Of a stretch of 7,896 nt of DNA, positions 1 through 7,862 are shown one piece after another. The number at the start of each line of letters is the position of its first letter. Position 1 is the first letter of the stretch. The stretch is from an uncultured Bacilli bacterium (GTDB lineage: Bacteria; Bacillota_I; Bacilli_A; RF39; UBA660): assembly GCA_948999435.1 (NCBI GenBank), contig CARJCM010000057.1:1-7896 (forward strand), in the 5' to 3' direction. A model generated the notes under the pieces. That model had not been told where the DNA came from and searched no databases. It was given only the letters and a program-made list of their open reading frames with translations. The translations under genes and the position numbers were made by a program.

Positions 1-56
1 GCAAGTTCATCTATCTTTTGTTTTTGGTCTCACCAACACTACTTGACATTGAACCG

Positions 57-2657
57 TTATATTCTTAAAGTACGTTCTTTAACTAAAGGTTTATAATCTC
101 CATCTATTCTATTTTTATAAAATCTTTTATTTGTTCTAATTTCTGATACTAATTTTTTTATTGATGGAATTTTTGAAGTTCTTTCAACTTCTAAAAGATA
201 TCTGTCTCCTTGTTCATATTCTCCTAAAGCATAACATTCTTTGGCTAGAACTAAAAATATTTTATTAGTTTCTTCAATATCTATACATAATGCCTCACAT
301 GCTTCCTTAGCACTCATACCTTGGAAATTCATAAGAACAATAACTTCTTTTAATCTTGTTGAACCATAATCATCGTTTAAATCACTATATAATCCATTTG
401 TATAACTTTGATTAATTTTAGGAGTTGGCTCATCTTTTGGTTTTTCTACACTTTTTACTTTTCTAGGTTTAAGCAATGGATTATAGTTTTCATTAACTTT
501 ACTTTGGTATAATAATCTATATTGTTTTAAACTTTCTTGGAATGCTATAACTTGTTTACTTTTATATAGATTATTCTCTACTTGTTTATTATATTCATCA
601 CCTAAAGCAAAACATTTTCTTGCATAACAATCTCGTGCTAGTAATAAAGCTATCATGTTTCTTTCACCTTGTTTAATTTCTAATTGCTCACATGCTTCTT
701 CTAAAGCTTGCCCTTGATTTATTAAATCTGCGACTTCCTTTACTCTTGTTCCAAAATAATCATTTAAATCCGTATTATTTATTCCATATTTATCTTCTTT
801 TTTAATACTTGCTCTTAATTTACTTCTTAATTCATTTATTAACTTCGTATAATTATGTTTTATTAAAGGATTTAATTCAGATATTCCTGTTGCTATAGTT
901 AAATATTTTATGGCTTCAGGTAAATTATTTAAGTTCATATATGCTATACCTATGTTAGCATATACCCTTGTTAAAGTATTTTTAAGAGGCAATAGTTCTT
1001 TATACACTTCAATTGCTTTTTCCCAATTGCCATTTTGGAAAGCTTCATCACCTTTTTTCATAATTTCACTTGCACAATTGACATATTTTATTGTTTTTAT
1101 AACTACTAAACCTGCTATACCTATTTTAAAAGCATAAGCTTGGTATCTATATTCTTTATTAAATATTTCTATATCTAATTTAGCACTATCATTTTCATTT
1201 AGTATTATTAAACTATCTTCTTGTAATCTATTATATAGAGATTTCATAAAATCTTTAATTTCAGGAGATATTTCTTTTTTCTCTATAATAGATGTTGATT
1301 TTTCAGGAGCAATAATAACTGACTCTTCTACCTTAGGTTCTATGATAGCTGTTTTATTTTCATTTTTCCTAGTAATTAATCCTTGGGTAATATTAGTAAC
1401 TAACCCTAATTTTTCAAGTTCTTTTATAATATCAAAGATAACTTCAGCTTTTTCAGTGTTATTATTTTTAAAACTTATCTCATATTCTTTAACAATTTCT
1501 TTGATATTGAAGGTAATTATATTTCCTTTTAATTGTAAAAGTAAGTTAATAATAAACTCGTAATTTCCACTTTTTCTTATAAAGCTTAGTTTGATTAATA
1601 ATACCATTAATCTTTCATATTCTAGCTTATTTATACTAGTTAAATATTCTTTTAAATATTTTAATATTGTAGGAATTTCTCGTTTTTCTAAACTATCCTT
1701 AATGTATAAAAGTATTTCATCATATGTATTATTTGTATTTACTTCTTCTCCATTATTATTTGATACTTGCTCTAAAGTTTGGAGTTTTTTAATTTCATTT
1801 ATAATAGCTTTTAATATTAATGTTAAAGAATTATCATCATCTTTGAGACCTTTTTTAGCATTATAGTCTTGACTCATAGAAAGAGCTAGAGCATAATTTT
1901 TATATATTATAGTATCTTCTAAGTCTTTTGATATGGAAGGTACTATTTCTGGTATTTTATCTGTAGCTCTTATTTCTAATATATTTTGGGCAATTAATAA
2001 AATATTTTGAAGATTGGAATTACTTTTATATTTTTTGGCACTTAATAATTTTATAATGCTTTCATATTGCTCATTTTTTATTAATTCATTTAGTTTTATA
2101 TATAATTGTTTTAATTCTTTATCTATTTTTTGAATTAAAAATTTTAATATATCATTTTCTGTTCGATTATTATCTTCATTATTTTTGAACAATAACATCC
2201 TAGCTAAAAAATAATTTCTATTAAAAATCGCTTCTCTTATTCTATTTTGATATTCTTTATCTTTTACTCTTTCATCAGTAGGTTTTATTTCTAAATCATT
2301 AGGCTCTAAAATGTTTAGGTAATTATAATAATTATCGGGAAGCGTAATTAAAGCACTTAGTAATACTAAATAGGTGTTATAATCTACATGAAAATACGTC
2401 TTAGATAGCCTACTTATCATTTCTAAAACTTTTAAAGCTTCTTCATATCTTTCACTTTTTAAGTAGTTTAAGAAACATTCCATTAAATATTCTGTACTTA
2501 TTACAACGTAATGACCTCTTTTAATTCTTTTTATTGTTCCTTCTTTAATTAGTTTTGTTATATCATTTTTTGTGAATCCTAAATATTTTAATGCTTTAGT
2601 TGTAATTGTATTATTTCCTTTTTCATAAATTTGTTTTAACTTTTCTTCTGTTATCAT
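57..2657 (-). CDS. Large protein with AbiEi-like N-terminal winged helix, TPR-type helical middle and duplicated C-terminal domain
   Basis: Function is not recognised. The protein has 866 residues. Residues about 4-54 (IYEKGN, then ITTKALKYLGFTKNDITKLIKEG, then IKRGHYVV) have the spacing of the AbiEi-type winged-helix N-terminal domain found in antitoxins and related regulators. Residues about 57-420 are helical, Leu/Lys/Asn-rich and probably degenerate helical repeats, for example SERYEEALKVLEMI at 68-81. Residues 420-470 look like a disordered linker. Residues about 530-600 hold two good TPR units (GDEAFQNGNWEKAIEVYKEL, then ANIGIAYMNLNNLPEAIKYL). Residues 629-866 are two diverged copies of one 130-residue unit. 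There is no signal peptide, and a short hydrophobic run at 508-522 is too brief and charged at its flanks to be a convincing membrane span, so I infer a cytoplasmic protein. The ATG at 2655-2657 follows GAGG with a five-base gap. The gene lies after the valS terminator and so is probably transcribed alone. Its reading frame is certain; the regulator or scaffold role is inference. Confidence 0.9.
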   Translation of the reverse strand: MITEEKLKQIYEKGNNTITTKALKYLGFTKNDITKLIKEGTIKRIKRGHYVVISTEYLMECFLNYLKSERYEEALKVLEMISRLSKTYFHVDYNTYLVLLSALITLPDNYYNYLNILEPNDLEIKPTDERVKDKEYQNRIREAIFNRNYFLARMLLFKNNEDNNRTENDILKFLIQKIDKELKQLYIKLNELIKNEQYESIIKLLSAKKYKSNSNLQNILLIAQNILEIRATDKIPEIVPSISKDLEDTIIYKNYALALSMSQDYNAKKGLKDDDNSLTLILKAIINEIKKLQTLEQVSNNNGEEVNTNNTYDEILLYIKDSLEKREIPTILKYLKEYLTSINKLEYERLMVLLIKLSFIRKSGNYEFIINLLLQLKGNIITFNIKEIVKEYEISFKNNNTEKAEVIFDIIKELEKLGLVTNITQGLITRKNENKTAIIEPKVEESVIIAPEKSTSIIEKKEISPEIKDFMKSLYNRLQEDSLIILNENDSAKLDIEIFNKEYRYQAYAFKIGIAGLVVIKTIKYVNCASEIMKKGDEAFQNGNWEKAIEVYKELLPLKNTLTRVYANIGIAYMNLNNLPEAIKYLTIATGISELNPLIKHNYTKLINELRSKLRASIKKEDKYGINNTDLNDYFGTRVKEVADLINQGQALEEACEQLEIKQGERNMIALLLARDCYARKCFALGDEYNKQVENNLYKSKQVIAFQESLKQYRLLYQSKVNENYNPLLKPRKVKSVEKPKDEPTPKINQSYTNGLYSDLNDDYGSTRLKEVIVLMNFQGMSAKEACEALCIDIEETNKIFLVLAKECYALGEYEQGDRYLLEVERTSKIPSIKKLVSEIRTNKRFYKNRIDGDYKPLVKERTLRI
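60..773 (-). repeat. Diverged tandem duplication coding for the C-terminal 240 residues
   Basis: Within the 866-residue protein, residues about 629-735 and 757-866 align at an offset of 130-131 residues. Matching landmarks are DLNDYFGTRVKEV against DLNDDYGSTRLKEV, EEACEQL against KEACEAL, LARDCYA against LAKECYA, GDEY against GDRY, and NYNPLLK against DYKPLVK. Only one single-residue gap each way is needed. A Pro/Lys-rich linker (about 736-756) separates the copies. The segment around EEACEQLEI reads like a helix-turn-helix, but that is only an impression. The duplication is visible at protein level and too diverged to be a DNA-level repeat. Confidence 0.8.
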
Positions 2658-2689
2658 AAACCCTCTATTTTCTAATGTATACTTTAGTC

Positions 2690-2718
2690 ATTATAGTTCT
2701 ACATATTTTTATTTTACT
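2690..2718 (-). promoter_or_regulatory. Possible promoter of the 866-residue protein gene
   Basis: On the minus strand a perfect TATAAT (plus-strand 2690-2695) lies about 30 bases before the ATG, downstream of the valS terminator. The position 17 bases further upstream (about 2713-2718) has no good TTGACA match, only AT-rich sequence, so the -35 element is weak. A promoter is expected here because the preceding terminator looks strong. In sequence this AT-rich, a TATAAT can occur by chance. Confidence 0.4.
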
Positions 2719-2740
2719 ATATTTATTTTAAGAAAGCTAG

Positions 2741-2766
2741 AAAAAACATACCTTTTTAGTATGTTT
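2741..2766 (-). terminator. Intrinsic terminator of valS
   Basis: The minus-strand transcript folds as AAACAUAC, a seven-base loop UAAAAAG, then GUAUGUUU, running into a further U tract. This is an eight-pair perfect stem. Its 5' arm includes the last two bases of the valS TAA stop codon (2765-2767), so the hairpin begins inside the end of the gene. It should separate valS from the gene downstream. Confidence 0.85.
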
Positions 2767-5296
2767 AATTGTTTTCTAAATTTTTTAGTTTTTCTTCTTC
2801 TTCCTCTAGTTTTGCTTTTTCTTGTTCTACTAAATTTATTGGCGCTTTACTTACAAAGTTATCATTTGATAACAACCCTTTTCTTTTAGCAATAGATGCT
2901 TTTAAGCTTTCTATTTCTTTTTCTTTTAATTTCTTATCTTCTTCTGTAAGTTCTTTTTCATAATAAATTGTAATATCAAATCTTTTATTTTTAATATTAT
3001 AATCCACTTTTTCTAACTTTTCTTCTGTAATATTTGTTATTTTTAAAATCTTCTTTATTAGCTCATAATCTTCATTATTATTAAATTTAACTATCACACT
3101 TTTATCCATATGATTTTCTTGATAAGTTTTTCGATACATACTTATAAGTTCAATAATATCATTTACTTTTTCTTCGGTATCTTCATATATTTCTTTTTTG
3201 TTATATTCTGGATATTTGCTTACCATTATATTTTCTTCAACATTTGGAATCATAGAATATATTTCATCTGTTACATATGGCATAAATGGGTGTAACATTT
3301 TTAATATACTTTTTAAGACTTTTGTTAACACTTTCTTTGTTGTTATACTTTCCATATTAAATTTAGCAAATTCAATATAATTATCACAAAAATCATTATA
3401 GATAAAATTATATATTTCTGTTCCTGCATTATTAAGTTCAAATTTATCCATCCATTTTGTAACACTTAATATAGTTTTATTACATTTAGTTAATATCCAT
3501 TTATCTGTATCACTTGGATTTTCATAGTTTTCATCTAAAGAAGATATTCCTTCCAAATTCATTAAGACAAAACGTGATGCATTCCATAATTTATTAATAA
3601 AATTCCAGGTTGATTTTAATGATTCTTCATCAAATCTTAAGTCTAAACCATTTGATACCGATGTTGTTAAATAATATCTTAAGGCATCGGTACCATATTT
3701 TTCAATCATATCCATTGGGTCAATGCCATTACCAAGACTCTTAGACATCTTTCGTCCTTCTTTATCTCTTATAAGACCATGAATTAAACAATATTCAAAT
3801 GGTCTTTTATCCATAAATTCTAAGCCTTGAAAAGTCATTCTATTAACCCAAAATGGAATAATATCATATCCTGTTACTAAAACATTATTAGGATAATATT
3901 TTTCTAAATCACTTGTTTTATCTGGCCAACCTAATGTTGAAAATGGCCATAAAGCGGATGAGAACCATGTATCTAATACATCTTCATCTTGAACCCATCC
4001 TTCTTCTTTTGGTGCTTCAATTCCAACATATACTTCATTATCTTTATACCAAGCGGGTATTCTATGTCCCCACCATAATTGTCTTGAAATACACCAATCG
4101 TATGTTATTTCCATCCAATGATTCATTATTTTTTCAAATCTTTTAGGTACAAAATTTACTTTTTCATCTTTAATTTTTTGAGTTGATAATACTCTATCTG
4201 CTAGTGGTCGCATTTTTACAAACCATTGCTTTGATAAATATGGTTCTATTAAAGCCCCGCTTCTTTCACTAAATGGTGCATTGTGCGTAATATTTTCAAT
4301 ACTTAATAATAAACCTTGTTCTTTTAAATCTTTTATTAACTTTTCGCGACATTCAAATCTATCAAGTCCAACATAAGAAGTAGCATTTTCATTCATAGTT
4401 CCATTAGGGTTAATACATACTACTCTTTCTAAATTGTGTCTTAAACCTACTTCAAAGTCATTTGGGTCATGAGCTGGTGTTATTTTAACACAACCAGTTC
4501 CTTTTTTCATATCAGCATGTTCATCACCTACTACTGGTATAGGTTTATTTACAATTGGTAAGATTACATTTTTTCCTATATATTTATTATATCTTTCATC
4601 ATTTGGATTAACAGCTATAGCAGTATCACCAAATAAGGTCTCAGGTCTAGTTGTTGCTACATCTAAATATTCTTCACTATCCTCTAATTGGTATTTTAAA
4701 TGATAAAATGCGCCTGGAATATCTTTATATATAACTTCTTCGTTAGATAAAGCAGTCATTGCCTCTGGGTCCCAATTTATAATTCTTTCTCCTTGATATA
4801 TTAAACCTTTATTATATAAGTCAACAAATACTTTTCGTACAGCTTTAGATAACCCCTCATCTAATGTAAATCTTTCCTTACTATAACATAAAGATAAACC
4901 TAACTTAGCCCATTGTCTATGAATATTTTCGGCATATTCATCTTTCCAAGCCCAAGCATGTTTTAACCATTCTTCTCGTGATAAACTTCTAGGATTTATT
5001 CCTAATTCTTCTTTTAATTTTTTATCAACTTTACTTTGAGTTGCTATACCAGCGTGGTCCATTCCAGGTATCCATACAGCATCATATCCTTGCATTCTTT
5101 TATAACGAATTAAAATATCTTGAATTGATGTATCCCAAGCATGTCCTATATGTAATTTTCCCGTTACATTTGGCGGTGGTATTACAATACAAAATGGTTC
5201 TTTAGCAGTTTTACTTGCTTCAAAATAACCATTGTTCTTCCAGTTTTCATATTTTCCTTCTTCTACTAATTTATGATTATATTTCGTTTCTAACAT
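2765..5296 (-). CDS. valS: Valyl-tRNA synthetase
   Basis: This class I synthetase attaches valine to tRNA-Val in the cytoplasm and hydrolyses mischarged Thr-tRNA-Val. The 843 residues follow the ValS order throughout. The nucleotide-binding HIGH motif is at 49-52 within [15 protein letters not shown]. The CP1 editing domain spans about 190-345, with TTRPET at 215-220 and [16 protein letters not shown] at 266-281. [17 protein letters not shown] is at 401-417, [20 protein letters not shown] at 439-458, and the KMSKS loop at 516-520. The all-helical anticodon-binding domain covers about 595-740, and a charged C-terminal coiled-coil tRNA arm about 780-843, introduced by [14 protein letters not shown]. 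The region between GHRIPAWY and DEDVLDTWF lacks the CxxC pairs of zinc-binding ValS forms, as in Bacillus. It is slightly shorter than the roughly 880 residues of Bacillus ValS, with no motif missing. The ATG follows AGAAGGAA with six bases from GGA to the start. Expression is under the T-box leader directly upstream. Confidence 0.98.
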   Translation of the reverse strand: MLETKYNHKLVEEGKYENWKNNGYFEASKTAKEPFCIVIPPPNVTGKLHIGHAWDTSIQDILIRYKRMQGYDAVWIPGMDHAGIATQSKVDKKLKEELGINPRSLSREEWLKHAWAWKDEYAENIHRQWAKLGLSLCYSKERFTLDEGLSKAVRKVFVDLYNKGLIYQGERIINWDPEAMTALSNEEVIYKDIPGAFYHLKYQLEDSEEYLDVATTRPETLFGDTAIAVNPNDERYNKYIGKNVILPIVNKPIPVVGDEHADMKKGTGCVKITPAHDPNDFEVGLRHNLERVVCINPNGTMNENATSYVGLDRFECREKLIKDLKEQGLLLSIENITHNAPFSERSGALIEPYLSKQWFVKMRPLADRVLSTQKIKDEKVNFVPKRFEKIMNHWMEITYDWCISRQLWWGHRIPAWYKDNEVYVGIEAPKEEGWVQDEDVLDTWFSSALWPFSTLGWPDKTSDLEKYYPNNVLVTGYDIIPFWVNRMTFQGLEFMDKRPFEYCLIHGLIRDKEGRKMSKSLGNGIDPMDMIEKYGTDALRYYLTTSVSNGLDLRFDEESLKSTWNFINKLWNASRFVLMNLEGISSLDENYENPSDTDKWILTKCNKTILSVTKWMDKFELNNAGTEIYNFIYNDFCDNYIEFAKFNMESITTKKVLTKVLKSILKMLHPFMPYVTDEIYSMIPNVEENIMVSKYPEYNKKEIYEDTEEKVNDIIELISMYRKTYQENHMDKSVIVKFNNNEDYELIKKILKITNITEEKLEKVDYNIKNKRFDITIYYEKELTEEDKKLKEKEIESLKASIAKRKGLLSNDNFVSKAPINLVEQEKAKLEEEEEKLKNLENN

Positions 5297-5318
5297 TTAA
5301 ATTCCTTCTTTCTAAAAC

Positions 5319-5359
5319 AAAAAAAGATAGTACCAAAGGGTGCTTTTGGGCACGGTACC
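5319..5359 (-). terminator. Regulated terminator of the valS T-box
   Basis: GGUACC (plus-strand 5354-5359) pairs with GGUACU (5329-5334). The inner GUGC/GCAC helix can stack inside it with CCUUU bulged, and a run of seven U follows (5319-5325). The 5' arm is the same GGUACC that forms the antiterminator bulge, so the two structures exclude each other. This is the standard T-box switch: charged tRNA leaves the terminator in place, while uncharged tRNA stabilises the antiterminator. Confidence 0.85.
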
Positions 5360-5527
5360 ACCTTTTATTTAACTTATTTTTGTAACGCATAGTATGCGGT
5401 CTATTCTACTTTTTTCAAATAGACAACTTGCAAGCTACCTTCAGAAGTTTTCTTACTTAAGTTCCACCTATCTTAAGCTCTCTATTAAGACTTTTTACTT
5501 CTTACTCCTCTTGGTCTTCGTTTTTAT
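5319..5527 (-). ncRNA. T-box riboswitch, valine specificity (GUA specifier)
   Basis: This leader senses uncharged tRNA-Val and controls transcription into valS. The transcript contains the T-box core AAAGGUGGUACCGUG (plus-strand 5351-5365). The antiterminator is clear: AAAGG pairs CCUUU (5361-5365 with 5335-5339), GUGC pairs GCAC (5350-5353 with 5340-5343), and the seven-base bulge UGGUACC (5354-5360) contains UGGU, which matches an ACCA tRNA end. Stem I has the GAGUAAG-type loop, an upper helix AGAAGU/ACUUCU, and a distal part with AGAGAGC and a GGUGGAA loop. Opposite lies UGAAG followed by GUA, the specifier codon for valine (plus-strand 5436-5438). A seven-pair hairpin GUCUAUU/AAUAGAC (5399-5424) and a compact CGCAU/AUGCG hairpin (5386-5398) sit where stems II and III belong. 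The 5' end is inferred from the promoter. Confidence 0.93.
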
Positions 5528-5533
5528 AAATAT

Positions 5534-5562
5534 ATTCTAGCAAATTTTTTTTATTTTGGCAA
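5534..5562 (-). promoter_or_regulatory. Promoter of the T-box leader and valS
   Basis: On the minus strand TTGCCA (plus-strand 5557-5562) and TAGAAT (5534-5539) are separated by exactly 17 bases, a good housekeeping-sigma arrangement. Initiation is expected near 5527, just before the stem I sequence. The -35 box starts five bases past the stop codon of the upstream gene, leaving no room for a terminator between them. Confidence 0.75.
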
Positions 5563-5567
5563 GATTA

Positions 5568-7739
5568 TTATTCATTTCCTTCTGGTGCTGTACTAGTAGT
5601 GTTATCACCCGTTAGTGGCACATTAATAGTACTTCCTGTTGATTTTATTTTTATTATGTAATTACTTGTACTTTTACTTACTTCAAAAGCATTACTATAA
5701 TCGGTTGTATCACCAATGTCTATTGGATTTCTTAATTTAAAACTAGTATCATTATATTTTTTTATATCTAATTTTTTATCTTTATTTATAACTACATAAT
5801 AATCATCTTTTAATTCTATATATAAGAATTCTTCTTTACTGATTTCCGTTCTATCAAAACCATACACTTTGTTATCTTCAGTCTTTAAATATTTACCACT
5901 ATAGTCAACTATCTTACTACCAAACTCTTCACTTTCTTTATTACCTGTATTGTTAATTAGTAAATAAGTATTACCACTAGTTTCCGCCATAAAGTAGTCT
6001 TTTAATTTAGAAATATTTTTATAGTTAAATGGTATAACACTTTTTACATCATCTTCTACTTTTATAACTCCATATTTATTACTCTTATTTTCAGCGATAA
6101 CATATAAATTATTGTTTGATATAAAAGTTATCTTATTTTCTTTTACTTCTACTCCTAAATCAACATTAGCATATCTACTTAAGGTCTTATTATTCTTTAA
6201 ATCGTATAACATTATTGTTTTGTTATTCTTATCTAAAGAATCAATTATAAATACATATCTTTCATTAATTATTGGTAACCATCCTGTATTATCTTTTGTA
6301 CTAGCAATATAACAAGTATTTAAAGCATTAGTATCACTTTCAATAGTATTTTTATTAGTACAACTATAGGTTCCTAATAATGTTTTTTTATTCTCTTCTT
6401 TATAAAAATATAATTTTCCATCAATATAATTTAAATTAGCAAATTTACTACTTAATTTTCCTTCATTAATTGAAAGACTAATATTTTTTTCTTTGTCATT
6501 TTTATTTACATAGGTAATATCGATATTGTTTTCAATAATATTTATCTTGTATGAATATTTGTTATTTGTTAAAACTTTTTCTTCATTATAAGTATTTAAT
6601 TCGTTATAATAACTATTAAATAATTCTATTCCTTCTTCGTTATACTTATTATTATTATAATCTCTAATGTATAATTTGTTATCTTTTACTAAACCAACAT
6701 AATCATCTAATAAACTAATATAATCATATGTTCCTTCAATTACTTGTTTTGATTTGTAATCATATAAAGCTTCACCATTATTATCTATAACTATATAATT
6801 ATTATTATAATTTTTTATTGGATAAGAAAGGCCTTTGCTTTCTAATTTACCATCCTTGCTATATATAAAGTATTTATTGTTAGTTTTAGCAACTACTTTA
6901 CTATCACTATTAATCATTCCTAAATAATCATAAGATATTTTTATTTTTTCAATTGGTCCTTCATTAGTTATTTCTAAAGCTCCATACTTATTACTGCTAT
7001 CTTTTACAATAACATAATTGGAATCTTTAAATCCTTTTACTAAACTATAAATTCCTTCTTCTTTTTCTTCTTTAATATTATATAAGATTATAGAACTGGA
7101 AGATTCACTATTATTGTCTTTTATAAAGACATAGTTATCATTATATATGTGACTTCTTCTTTCAATGGTACTTTCATCTTCATATAAATACTTTGGTCCA
7201 TTAAATTCATCTTCACTGCTAAAATATGCCACTAAACATAAATTTTCATCTTTGTTTTTACATTCATATATTCCAAGTTCATTTTTATCCTTATCTATTA
7301 ATATTAAACTTCCATCTTTATATATATAGTTTTCTTCTTCTAATTCTACGATAGGTTCATTAGGTTTATTTGGTTCATCAATAGTTTTTTTATCATCTTT
7401 TTTTAATACTAACATTAAGGTAAAAGTAATAATAACTATTAATATTAAAACAATTAATGATATAGTAAGAATTTTTTGCTTTTTAGTTAATTCATTCCAT
7501 TTTTCTTTGATGCTCTTTTTCTCTTTTTTTTCTTTTTTACTTTTCTTACTACTCTTTTCTTCTTTTTCTTTAATATTTTTATTTATAATACTAGCTTCTT
7601 TATCAGTTAAACCTAAAGTAAATTCATCTGTTACTGTATCTTTACTAATTCCTTCTATTTCAATATTTTCTATTGGTGTAGGTACATCTTCGTCAATTTC
7701 AAATAACTCTTTAGTTTTTTCTAAATCATCATACTTCAT
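5568..7739 (-). CDS. Single-pass membrane protein with duplicated WG-repeat-like extracellular module
   Basis: Function is not recognised. The 723 residues begin with a charged cytoplasmic part (1-88): an acidic stretch followed by a Lys/Glu low-complexity run at about 57-80. One strong membrane span follows at about 89-112 (ILTISLIVLILIVIITFTLM). With Lys/Arg-rich sequence before the span and no cleavage site, the predicted topology is N-in, C-out. After a Pro/Asn linker (119-132), residues 137-710 are beta-rich and consist of two copies of a roughly 300-residue module. Both copies carry a WG-repeat-like element: SNKYGALEITNEG at 249-261 and SNKYGVIKVEDDV at 553-565. The latter continues VIPFNYKNISKLKDYFMAE, the usual WG pattern. 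Each module has a Cys pair near its start (160/168 and 460/476), possibly disulphide-linked outside the cell. The C-terminus is Thr/Gly/Pro-rich with no LPxTG anchor. The ATG follows AAAGGAG with a rather long ten-base gap. A surface-exposed beta-propeller-like binding protein is inference. Confidence 0.9.
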   Translation of the reverse strand: MKYDDLEKTKELFEIDEDVPTPIENIEIEGISKDTVTDEFTLGLTDKEASIINKNIKEKEEKSSKKSKKEKKEKKSIKEKWNELTKKQKILTISLIVLILIVIITFTLMLVLKKDDKKTIDEPNKPNEPIVELEEENYIYKDGSLILIDKDKNELGIYECKNKDENLCLVAYFSSEDEFNGPKYLYEDESTIERRSHIYNDNYVFIKDNNSESSSSIILYNIKEEKEEGIYSLVKGFKDSNYVIVKDSSNKYGALEITNEGPIEKIKISYDYLGMINSDSKVVAKTNNKYFIYSKDGKLESKGLSYPIKNYNNNYIVIDNNGEALYDYKSKQVIEGTYDYISLLDDYVGLVKDNKLYIRDYNNNKYNEEGIELFNSYYNELNTYNEEKVLTNNKYSYKINIIENNIDITYVNKNDKEKNISLSINEGKLSSKFANLNYIDGKLYFYKEENKKTLLGTYSCTNKNTIESDTNALNTCYIASTKDNTGWLPIINERYVFIIDSLDKNNKTIMLYDLKNNKTLSRYANVDLGVEVKENKITFISNNNLYVIAENKSNKYGVIKVEDDVKSVIPFNYKNISKLKDYFMAETSGNTYLLINNTGNKESEEFGSKIVDYSGKYLKTEDNKVYGFDRTEISKEEFLYIELKDDYYVVINKDKKLDIKKYNDTSFKLRNPIDIGDTTDYSNAFEVSKSTSNYIIKIKSTGSTINVPLTGDNTTSTAPEGNE
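5610..7331 (-). repeat. Two-copy internal duplication of the roughly 300-residue extracellular module
   Basis: Residues about 137-430 and 436-710 of the 723-residue protein align at an offset of roughly 300 (292-304). Pairs include the openings NYIYKDGSLILI/LNYIDGKLYFYK, IYEC/TYSC, YVFIKD/YVFIID, IILYNIK/IMLYDLK, SNKYGALEI/SNKYGVIKV, YFIYSKDG/YLLINNTG, and LDDYVGLVKDNKLYIRDYNN/LKDDYYVVINKDKKLDIKKYND. Similarity is at protein level only, so the duplication is old. Boundaries are approximate. Confidence 0.75.
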
Positions 7740-7754
7740 TTTCTTGACACTCCT

Positions 7755-7779
7755 TTATGATAATTAAAGTATATCATAA
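7755..7779. repeat. 8-bp inverted repeat over the promoter and 5' leader of the 723-residue gene
   Basis: TTATGATA at 7755-7762 and TATCATAA at 7772-7779 form a perfect inverted repeat with a nine-base spacer. One arm overlaps the extended -10 box and the other reaches the edge of the ribosome site. It could be an operator or a small 5' hairpin. In DNA this AT-rich, a chance origin is quite possible. Confidence 0.35.
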
Positions 7780-7796
7780 TTTTATGTCTCTTGCTA
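7768..7796 (-). promoter_or_regulatory. Probable promoter of the 723-residue membrane protein gene
   Basis: The minus strand has TGATATACT (plus-strand 7768-7776), an extended -10 box (TG, one base, TATACT) about 30 bases before the ATG. The hexamer 17 bases upstream is TAGCAA (7791-7796), a poor -35 match, which an extended -10 can compensate. Initiation near 7761 would give a short leader carrying AAAGGAG. Confidence 0.55.
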
Positions 7797-7841
7797 TATT
7801 TTTAAATAATATTTTACATAAGACAAAAGAACAAAAGATTT

Positions 7842-7859
7842 AAAAAATGATAAATCATT
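7842..7859 (-). terminator. Weak possible terminator of the gene beyond the right edge
   Basis: The minus-strand transcript reads AAUGA, loop UUUA, UCAUU, then more U. The stem is only five pairs, four of them A-U, so it would be weak. Its place between a possible gene end and the next promoter is the main support. Confidence 0.25.
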
Positions 7860-7862
7860 ATA

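Noticed and set aside
24..36. Hairpin TTGGT-CTC-ACCAA near the left edge as terminator of the 866-residue gene
   Set aside because: The stem is five pairs with a three-base loop, and no U tract follows on the minus strand (the next bases are AAACAAAAG).
1101..1136. Possible membrane segment in the 866-residue protein (residues about 508-522)
   Set aside because: The uncharged run is about 14 residues and is bounded by Lys, which is shorter than a normal span. The rest of the protein is soluble in character.
910..1866. Three plus-strand open frames of 73-91 codons (910-1137, 1342-1563, 1591-1866)
   Set aside because: They lie antisense within the 866-residue gene, are rich in Phe/Ile/Ser/Leu as expected from the complement of an AT-rich gene, and have no coherent domain.
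2769..4146. Plus-strand open frames opposite valS
   Set aside because: They are antisense shadows of a gene with full-length ValS homology. Their low-complexity Ser/Phe sequence mirrors the Glu/Lys coiled coil and other valS codons.
7507..7767. Plus-strand 86-codon frame with hydrophobic start
   Set aside because: It is the complement of the Lys/Glu-rich N-terminus of the 723-residue protein, so its Phe/Leu/Ser richness is an artefact and not a membrane segment.
7823..7838. Tandem ACAAAAGA x2
   Set aside because: Two copies of an 8-base A-rich unit in intergenic DNA of this composition are not distinguishable from chance.
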